Of a stretch of 6,355 bases of DNA, positions 1-5,162 are shown piece after piece. Position 1 is the first letter of the stretch; every line of letters starts with the position of its first letter. A model generated the notes under the pieces. It saw only the letters and a list, made by a program, of their open reading frames with translations, was not told the DNA's origin and did not search any database. Both the position numbers and the translations under genes were made by a program. This stretch comes from Lachnospiraceae bacterium (GTDB taxonomy: Bacteria; Bacillota; Clostridia; Lachnospirales; Lachnospiraceae): the NCBI GenBank assembly GCA_017446125.1, contig JAFSRL010000027.1:1-6355 (forward strand), written 5' to 3'.

Positions 1-67
1 CAGGGGGACGGGTACACTGACTCATTTTCAGGGGAAACGAGTCAGTGTACCCGTCCCCTCTGACTCA
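1..67. repeat. REPIN-like paired inverted repeat at the 3' end of the flippase gene
   Basis: Positions 4-23 (GGGGACGGGTACACTGACTC) are repeated perfectly in inverted orientation at 39-58, giving a 20-bp stem around a 15-nt spacer (24-38). Bases 26-29 and 34-37 (TTTC and GAAA) can extend the pairing inside the spacer. Each arm is also part of its own smaller palindrome: GAGTCAG (39-45) pairs with CTGACTC (60-66) on the right, while on the left CTGACTC (17-23) would pair with a partner of which only CAG (1-3) is in the window. This two-unit, head-to-head layout is that of REPINs, short non-autonomous elements mobilised by RAYT (TnpA-REP, Y1 family) transposases. GGGGACGG-type palindromes are, to my recollection, common in clostridial genomes. 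In RNA from the operon the hairpin could protect the 3' end or help termination. No T-run is seen before the window edge, so it is not called an intrinsic terminator. Confidence 0.8.
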
Positions 68-1562
68 CTTTCTCCCACAAGTATTGAAACTCCGCCGTGC
101 GCCCGAAGAACGCGAAAAAGATCACGTGGAAAATGACCGTAATCATCACCGCTGCGGCGAAGAAGGAAACCACACCGCCCTGCGGCAAAACCTGCATCGC
201 ACCGTACGAAACCGCAAGGATGAACACGAGCACGACAAGATACAACGCACTGTCCTTAAAATACGATCCCGCGCCGCGGTCAAAGCAGGTTCTGTAAATG
301 ATGAACGGCTTTGTCACGTTTGCAATCAGCCCGGAAACGATGGTGCCCACATAGATGCCGGGTAATCCCATCACGCGCACCAAGGCAATCGAAATCACAA
401 GATTCACCACGCCCTGCAAAAGCGCTAAGTATTTGTCCTCTTCGAAGACGCCCGCCGCCGTCTTGAAATTGCTTAAGACTATGCGGTCGCCCTTGAAATA
501 ATAATCAATGAGCAGAAGCGAAATCGCGCTCGCGGGCAGCACCCACGCATCCCCCAGCCACAGCCTGATTAGTGGCGTAAGCAGCAGGAAAAAGCCCGTA
601 AAGGTAAAACCGTACACCCACTGCGCAAGGAACCTGTAGACCTTAAAAATCTCGTATTGCTTTTCCTTCGACTCCGTCGCAATCAGGTTGCCGAAGCTTG
701 AAATCACGGAATTGAAGATGATGTTCGCAAAGTTCGAAATCGTCGAAATCACAAGCGTATAGTTGCTCACAAAGCCCGCGATCTTCACCTCAATCATTGC
801 GGAAATGATGAGGGTGTCGGTCTGTAAGCGCGCCACGTCGCCCACCTTGTGCATGATGAGTGCCTTCGTCTTCGACCAGATCTCACCGGCTGCCTCCTTT
901 GAAAGCGGCGTGACGTTCTTATCATTCAGATACGGATAGCGCCGGTCAAGATAGCGGCTCACAAAGATTTTCTGCAACAGCTGCACCGCGGCGTCGGTCA
1001 GCAGGTAAGCGTAGAAATTCTTCGTAACAAGCAGCACAACGATCTGGCAGAACACCGACACAACCTTCGTGATGGTTAAGATGTTTGTCTGGATGTAGTT
1101 CTTCTGCTCCGCATTGACGAGGCTGTATTTGTACGCGACGAAATAACTCGTCACGGTGTTGAACAGGAAGATGAAATAGTAAAGCCTTAAATCACGCAGC
1201 GCGATGCTGCCGGGGTTGCGGACGATGTGCTGCAAAAACGGCGCCAAAAGCAGTCCCAGAACGGCGACCACCGCGGCAATCGTGTGATAGGCGCGGCGGT
1301 ACATGCGCATGTAGCTCTTGATGGTTTCCGTATCGCCTTCCGCCACCGGCTTGTAAAGGGAAAAGTTTAACGCGGTCCCGATGCCTAATTCCGCCATCGA
1401 CAACAGCGACAAAATGTCCGTGTAAAGCGTGTTGACACCGAGCAGATGCTCGCTTAAATACCGGATGAAAATCGTGCGTAAAACAAACGACATGACCGCG
1501 GTTGCGATCGTGCCCAGATATCCGAAGGCGATATTTCTGGATGCGTTTTTGATCCGTCCCAT
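42..1562 (-). CDS. Oligosaccharide flippase, Wzx/PST type (MOP superfamily)
   Basis: A 506-residue integral membrane protein of the polysaccharide transporter group of the MOP superfamily. It should flip a lipid-linked oligosaccharide unit to the outer face of the membrane. Hydrophobic spans are visible near residues 11-33, 43-68, 93-113, 126-147, 161-181, 183-199, 250-273, 275-295, 313-335, 340-356, 381-399, 401-423, 439-458 and 463-486, about 12-14 in all and as expected for the fold. The N-terminus (NASRNIAFGYLGTI, then FIRYLSEHLLGVNTLYTDIL) and the loop AELGIGTALNFSLYKPVAEGD resemble clostridial Wzx-like proteins. ATG at 1562 follows the upstream stop by 4 bp; GGAG at 1576-1573 can serve as ribosome binding site with 10-nt spacing. 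The last residues, SQRGRVH, and the TGA at 42-44 are encoded inside an inverted-repeat element, so the native C-terminus may have been altered by its insertion. Confidence 0.92.
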   Translation of the reverse strand: MGRIKNASRNIAFGYLGTIATAVMSFVLRTIFIRYLSEHLLGVNTLYTDILSLLSMAELGIGTALNFSLYKPVAEGDTETIKSYMRMYRRAYHTIAAVVAVLGLLLAPFLQHIVRNPGSIALRDLRLYYFIFLFNTVTSYFVAYKYSLVNAEQKNYIQTNILTITKVVSVFCQIVVLLVTKNFYAYLLTDAAVQLLQKIFVSRYLDRRYPYLNDKNVTPLSKEAAGEIWSKTKALIMHKVGDVARLQTDTLIISAMIEVKIAGFVSNYTLVISTISNFANIIFNSVISSFGNLIATESKEKQYEIFKVYRFLAQWVYGFTFTGFFLLLTPLIRLWLGDAWVLPASAISLLLIDYYFKGDRIVLSNFKTAAGVFEEDKYLALLQGVVNLVISIALVRVMGLPGIYVGTIVSGLIANVTKPFIIYRTCFDRGAGSYFKDSALYLVVLVFILAVSYGAMQVLPQGGVVSFFAAAVMITVIFHVIFFAFFGRTAEFQYLWEKVSQRGRVH

Positions 1563-1566
1563 GCGC

Positions 1567-2853
1567 CTAATGCTCCAGCGCGCTCTTGACGATGATTGCG
1601 TGTGACAACAGATCGTCGAACGCCGCGATGAGTTGCTCCGAATCCTTCAACTGCTGCACCGGCAGCACGAACGGCGCCGGAAGGTGCGGCGTCATGGTCT
1701 CCACGGTGCTGCGCGCAAACAAGTCCTTCGCAATCCCGCGCGACTTCACGGAATAACCGATGACCAGCGCGGGCACGGCCGAAGAGTACGCGGCAATCGT
1801 CGCATGCGTTCTCGCACCCACAAAGAGGGAGCACTGCGAAATGATATACTTCAGTTCCGGCGCGGACATATCTTCCACCAGACACACGCGTCCGGTGTCC
1901 TTGAACGCATCATAAAGCATTTGCAGCGGAATTCTGTCGTCGTTGCGCTCCCACACCACGTGCGGAATGAGCGCGATCTGCGCGTTTGTCTTTTCGATGA
2001 TGTGCTCAATGAGCTTGCGGTAGCTCTCCAAAATGAGTCCCGGTTTTGTTTCATCCTCCTGCACCATGGGCGAGACATTGAGCCCGATGGTTTTGCGCGG
2101 AATGAATCCCTCCGGCAAAGGGGCTTCTTCGCGCTTGAAGGCACGAAGTGTGAACGCCGGGTCCGGTGCGAGAAGAAGGTTTTCTTCCGGAATGCCCGCC
2201 TTCTTTAAGGCGTTATAGGAAACGGATTCACGGGCGATGATGCGCGCATAGCTTTGCAAGTCATGCAATAGCTTCACCTTGTCCTTTGCGGGGTTCTCCT
2301 CTCCCGCAAGGGGAAGGCTGTCCGGCTCGATGGAGCAGCCCAGGAGAACGGTTTCAAATCCCTTTTTATGAAACACGCTGTTTGCGAGAATCAAGTCATT
2401 CACCATCGCAGGATAGCAGTAGTTGTCCCCGCCGATTGCGTAGATGATGACATCCTCCGGCTTGATGCCCTTTGCCTCCAGATAAGCAAAGAGCGGCTTG
2501 AAGCGGTAACGCAAAAAGCTCTCCGCGTCCTTCGTGATTTTGCGGTAGGCGTAATACGCAACATGGGCAAGGAAGTGTTGCTCGATGTGGTTTTCTTCAA
2601 TCAGGACCAGCTTCTTATTCCGCACCCGTTCCCCGAGGGAGTAGCGCATGTCTTCGTCTGCGGAGTTGGTAACTAAGATGGGTGAGTCAGTGGGGACGGG
2701 CTCACCCATGCAATCCAACAGACTCTCCACAATCGCCTCGCAGCCATGATTTTTGCTTCCGGCATGCATGACAAATACGGGCGTTTTGCGCCCGGCGATG
2801 TCGTTGTGAAACAAATCCTTGTAATATTGTTTTAACACCTCATCCGACCTCAC
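1567..2853 (-). CDS. Polysaccharide pyruvyl transferase family protein (CsaB/WcaK-like)
   Basis: A 428-residue member of the polysaccharide pyruvyl transferase family (PF04230; CsaB and WcaK are relatives), whose characterised members move pyruvate from phosphoenolpyruvate to a sugar as a ketal. Recognisable blocks are FVMHAGSKNHGCEAIVESLL (27-46), YAIGGDNYCYPAM (138-150), LLGCSIEP (170-177), ARIIARESVSYNALKKAGI (203-221), APDPAF (229-234), IGLNVSPMV (256-264), LIPHVVWERNDD (295-306) and FVGARTHATIAAYSSAVPAL (344-363), followed by GYSVKSRGIAKDLF. It is soluble, with no signal peptide. The first codon is GTG at 2853, inside a GTGA overlap with the upstream gene. A GTG five codons later (2838) has a better Shine-Dalgarno, TGAGG at 2852-2848 with 9-nt spacing, and could be the real start. 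Residues about 49-59 (MGEPVPTDSPI) are encoded by a REP-like repeat. Pyruvylation is inferred from the family; some members may do other chemistry. Confidence 0.88.
   Translation of the reverse strand: MRSDEVLKQYYKDLFHNDIAGRKTPVFVMHAGSKNHGCEAIVESLLDCMGEPVPTDSPILVTNSADEDMRYSLGERVRNKKLVLIEENHIEQHFLAHVAYYAYRKITKDAESFLRYRFKPLFAYLEAKGIKPEDVIIYAIGGDNYCYPAMVNDLILANSVFHKKGFETVLLGCSIEPDSLPLAGEENPAKDKVKLLHDLQSYARIIARESVSYNALKKAGIPEENLLLAPDPAFTLRAFKREEAPLPEGFIPRKTIGLNVSPMVQEDETKPGLILESYRKLIEHIIEKTNAQIALIPHVVWERNDDRIPLQMLYDAFKDTGRVCLVEDMSAPELKYIISQCSLFVGARTHATIAAYSSAVPALVIGYSVKSRGIAKDLFARSTVETMTPHLPAPFVLPVQQLKDSEQLIAAFDDLLSHAIIVKSALEH
2678..2709. repeat. REP-like repeat copy inside the pyruvyl transferase gene
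   Basis: TGAGTCAGTGGGGACGGG at 2683-2700 matches the right-hand unit of the element at the window's left edge (67 to 50, read on the minus strand) at 17 of 18 bases. The copy forms its own hairpin: ATGGGTGAG (2678-2686) is perfectly complementary to CTCACCCAT (2701-2709) around a 14-nt loop that holds the GGGGACGGG core. It lies fully inside an open reading frame and is translated on the minus strand as MGEPVPTDSPI (residues 49-59) without a stop or frameshift. The 3' flank differs from the left-edge copies (CTCACCC in place of TACACTGACTC), so it is either a diverged single unit or a related subfamily. Its origin by insertion is inferred from the repeat match and is not proven by the sequence alone. 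Confidence 0.65.
2848..2853 (-). promoter_or_regulatory. GTGA stop/start overlap with a nearby ribosome binding site
   Basis: The glycosyltransferase stop TGA and the pyruvyl-transferase-family GTG start share GTGA (2853-2850). The bases 2852-2848 read TGAGG on the minus strand, a Shine-Dalgarno match lying 9 nt before an in-frame GTG at 2838. The real start is therefore uncertain between codons 1 and 6 of the listed protein; either way the two genes are translationally coupled. Confidence 0.5.
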
Positions 2854-3935
2854 TTCTTACGCGCGGCGTAGGTGCGCATGTACTTCCTGCGGTTTAACAT
2901 GTAGTAGAACAGCCGCGCCTTGTCCTTCGTTGTGAGCGCCGCAAACACCCCGGCACCGTTTCTACTTGATTTTATCATAGCGCGGGCGTGTTCCAAAATC
3001 GCACCGTATCTGTCCCATTCCGCTTCCGGCAGTAAAGCGATGCGTTCCGTGACCAGCAGCGCGTTTAAGATTTTGATTACATTCAGCTTCGTAAGCGCAT
3101 AAGGCGAAAGCTTCAGGCAGTCCTCCCCGATGAGCTCCTCGCACCGCTCCCAGCAGGTTAAGTTGTCCGCGAACGAAGGCGTAAAGGGCTTGTGCATCGC
3201 GCTTTGCGCGTTCTCGCGGTATTCGTAACCGGCTTCCGGCAAAAGCATAATCCTGAGCTTGCTGCCAAACTTCAACGCAAGTTGTGTCAAGAACAACAAA
3301 TCCTCCCCGATGGTAAGCGTCTCGTCGAAGGCGATGCCCTCCAGTGCCGGTTTGTAGAAGAGCTTGCCCCAGACGTGGGTGTCTTTTTCGAAAATGCAGT
3401 TGTCGATGTAGTAGTAGCCGGAGATCATCTGCGGGCTGCCGCCGCTGTAGTCCGTGGAGGCAGGTGCAGTAACACCCCTCACATGCAGCATCGCAACCAG
3501 GTCCGCCTTCGTCTCCGTCTCATATTTCATCAGTGTCTCAATCGCGCCCGGCAAAAGCACGTCATCCGCATCCACAAACATAACGTAGGTGCCCGTCGCC
3601 TCACGAAGGCCCTTGTTGCGCGCAGCGGAGACACCCTTGTTCTCTTCATGGAAGACCTTGATGCGGTCGTCCTGCTGTGAGAGCCGGTCGCAGAGGCTTC
3701 CCCCTTCATCCGTCGATCCGTCGTCAATCAGAAGGATTTCCAAATCCGCGTACGACTGCTGCTTGACGCTCAGCACGCATTCCTGTAAGGTTTGTTCCGC
3801 CTGATAGACCGGAATGATGACGCTCACCTTCGTGCCCGTGTCGCGTCGCTTGGGGGCGGCGTATTCCGCCTCCATCTGCGCCGTAATCTCGCGCCAGCCC
3901 TCCATCTTTTCACTTAAGCTTTCCCGTTTTGCCAT
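2850..3935 (-). CDS. Glycosyltransferase, GT2 type (GT-A fold)
   Basis: A 361-residue inverting GT-A glycosyltransferase (family GT2, Pfam Glycos_transf_2 type). After a charged leader of about 36 residues, the domain opens with KVSVIIPVYQAEQTLQECV (36-54). Visible donor-site elements are LLIDDGSTDEGG (68-79), GVSAARNKGLREATGTYVMF (101-120) and the metal-binding DxD-type motif VDADD (121-125). A later TIGEDLLF (208-215) matches the usual ED position of the catalytic base. The C-terminus is basic (RKYMRTYAARKK), with no clear membrane span, consistent with a peripheral membrane enzyme acting on a lipid-linked acceptor. The start ATG at 3935 has a weak AGAAAG Shine-Dalgarno at 3945-3940. The TGA stop overlaps the next gene's GTG start as GTGA. 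A short stretch of AT-rich, atypical codons occurs near residues 320-325. The sugar transferred is not predictable from the sequence. Confidence 0.93.
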   Translation of the reverse strand: MAKRESLSEKMEGWREITAQMEAEYAAPKRRDTGTKVSVIIPVYQAEQTLQECVLSVKQQSYADLEILLIDDGSTDEGGSLCDRLSQQDDRIKVFHEENKGVSAARNKGLREATGTYVMFVDADDVLLPGAIETLMKYETETKADLVAMLHVRGVTAPASTDYSGGSPQMISGYYYIDNCIFEKDTHVWGKLFYKPALEGIAFDETLTIGEDLLFLTQLALKFGSKLRIMLLPEAGYEYRENAQSAMHKPFTPSFADNLTCWERCEELIGEDCLKLSPYALTKLNVIKILNALLVTERIALLPEAEWDRYGAILEHARAMIKSSRNGAGVFAALTTKDKARLFYYMLNRRKYMRTYAARKK

Positions 3936-3959
3936 TGTTCTTTCTAATACTAAACGCCT

Positions 3960-5162
3960 TTAATCCTCGTCCGTTCCGTCGAGCTTGTCGAAAATCTTCT
4001 TTAACCCGCTCGCGTATCGCTCCTTCGTAAAGTGCTGCGCACGCTCCAGGGATTTCGCGCAGTAGGTCGCGTAGCGTTCCTTGTCCTTGCACATCGCTAA
4101 AATCTCATAGGCAAGCGCCTGTTCCTCGCCCGTGATGTTTGCGGAATAATCCTCCTCATGATCCATGTCCGGCAGCAATACGCCGTACGTCGCGTACATC
4201 TTCTTCCAGACGGGATTTCCCTCGAGCGTCGCAACATCCTCCTTGCTCAAAAGAATCTCTCTGGGGCCGGAAAAACAATCCGTCGCGATGACGGGCTTGC
4301 CCAGCGCCATCGCCTCGACCATCGCATTCGGGAAGCCCTCATGGTTCGAGGTCAGCACATACAAATCGCTCTTTGCGACATAGGGGAAGGGGTTCTTCTT
4401 CACACCCATGAAAATCACCTTGTCCGCAACATTCAACTCCTGCGCGAGAACGCGCAAATCGCTGAAATCCCCGTCACCCACGAACAAGAGCCGTAACTCC
4501 TCCATCTCCTTTGCCGCAACGGAAAACGCCTTGACAAGATGCCAGAAGCCCTTTTGCGCATCCGAGCGTGAGACCGTGACAATCGTCCGTGTGCCCCCGC
4601 CAAAGGGGTAGTCCGCAACTGCCTCCTTCGCGTCCTGCGCAATCTGCTGTAAATCAACGGGGTTATACAAAAACGTGTTGTTCTTATATCCGTAGCGCTT
4701 CCGCACGCGCTCCATCATCGCGCGGGAGACGCACAAAAGCAGGTCGGATTTCTTACACCACCGCTTCATCTCCGTTTCGTTCTCGAAATCAATCGAACCG
4801 CGCAGCGAGGTGATGACACGCTCTCCCGAGGCGCTCAACACATTCACAAGGTTCGCGCTCGCGCCGAAGCTGTAAGAAAAATCAAATCCGTGATGGCGCT
4901 TGATTCTTCTCACACGCAAGACACGCCGGAGCACATTGACGACCTTTAACGCCTTATTGTCCGCGGCGGGCACATCGATATCGATGACCTTGATGCCCTT
5001 CACGTCGTAATGGATGTCCTTGCGCGTAAAAATCAAAACCGTCACATCATAATAGGGCCACATGAGGCGTGCGGTCGTAACGCACACTTTCTCAAAGCCG
5101 CCCTGATGGAGCATCGGTGTGATCAGCAATAACTTCTTACGCGTCGAATCTTCCTGACTCAT
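3960..5162 (-). CDS. Glycosyltransferase, GT4 type (GT-B fold)
   Basis: A 400-residue GT-B glycosyltransferase, a normal length for family GT4. The N-terminus reads KKLLLITPMLHQGGFEKVC (about 9-27), the usual first beta strand plus glycine-rich loop; the GGFE sequence replaces the commoner GGAE. The donor domain carries VTVSRSDAQKGFWHLVKAF (195-213, with the conserved Lys at 204), LLFVGDGD (225-232) and EGFPNAMVEAMALGKPVIAT (275-294), which holds the EX7E pair E275 and E283. It probably adds a hexose or amino sugar to the repeat unit in the cytoplasm; donor and acceptor are unknown. There is no signal peptide or membrane span. The ATG at 5162 lies inside the end of the upstream glycosyltransferase gene and has no convincing Shine-Dalgarno sequence, so initiation probably depends on ribosomes finishing the upstream gene. 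The stop is TAA at 3960-3962, 24 bp before the next start. Confidence 0.93.
   Translation of the reverse strand: MSQEDSTRKKLLLITPMLHQGGFEKVCVTTARLMWPYYDVTVLIFTRKDIHYDVKGIKVIDIDVPAADNKALKVVNVLRRVLRVRRIKRHHGFDFSYSFGASANLVNVLSASGERVITSLRGSIDFENETEMKRWCKKSDLLLCVSRAMMERVRKRYGYKNNTFLYNPVDLQQIAQDAKEAVADYPFGGGTRTIVTVSRSDAQKGFWHLVKAFSVAAKEMEELRLLFVGDGDFSDLRVLAQELNVADKVIFMGVKKNPFPYVAKSDLYVLTSNHEGFPNAMVEAMALGKPVIATDCFSGPREILLSKEDVATLEGNPVWKKMYATYGVLLPDMDHEEDYSANITGEEQALAYEILAMCKDKERYATYCAKSLERAQHFTKERYASGLKKIFDKLDGTDED
5137..5162 (-). other. 26-bp overlap between the two GT4 glycosyltransferase genes
   Basis: The downstream ATG (5162-5160) lies 26 bp before the end of the upstream gene's frame, in a different phase. 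The bases just before it are TTTT preceded by four tandem ATG triplets (5178-5167), which are in the upstream gene's frame. No purine-rich Shine-Dalgarno is seen at a usable distance, which points to coupled translation or re-initiation. Confidence 0.7.

Noticed and set aside
1..58. Rho-independent terminator after the flippase gene
   Set aside because: The stem is strong, but the visible bases past it on the minus strand are CTG, not a T-run, and the window ends there; the paired-palindrome structure is better explained as a REPIN-like element. A terminator role cannot be excluded.
1454..1885. 143-codon open frame on the minus strand spanning the flippase/pyruvyl transferase junction
   Set aside because: It lies in another frame of two well-supported genes, has a low-complexity Arg/Gly/Ala-rich composition typical of GC-rich shadow frames, and shows no recognisable domain.
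1633..2208. 191-codon plus-strand open frame opposite the pyruvyl transferase gene
   Set aside because: Arg/His-rich antisense shadow without motifs or a convincing ribosome binding site.
2424..2429. GTCCCC hexamer resembling the repeat core
   Set aside because: The match does not extend into GAGTCAG or ACGGG context and sits in the conserved GGDNYCYP coding block.
4973..4986. Perfect 14-bp palindrome CATCGATATCGATG
   Set aside because: It is explained by alternating Ile-Asp codons (VIDIDV) in the second GT4 gene, with no loop, partner site or repeat elsewhere in the window.
5154..5160. GAGTCAG heptamer (minus strand) at the start of the second GT4 gene, shared with the repeat family
   Set aside because: It lacks the GGGGACGGG core and a stem partner; a single seven-base match is expected by chance in a window of this size.
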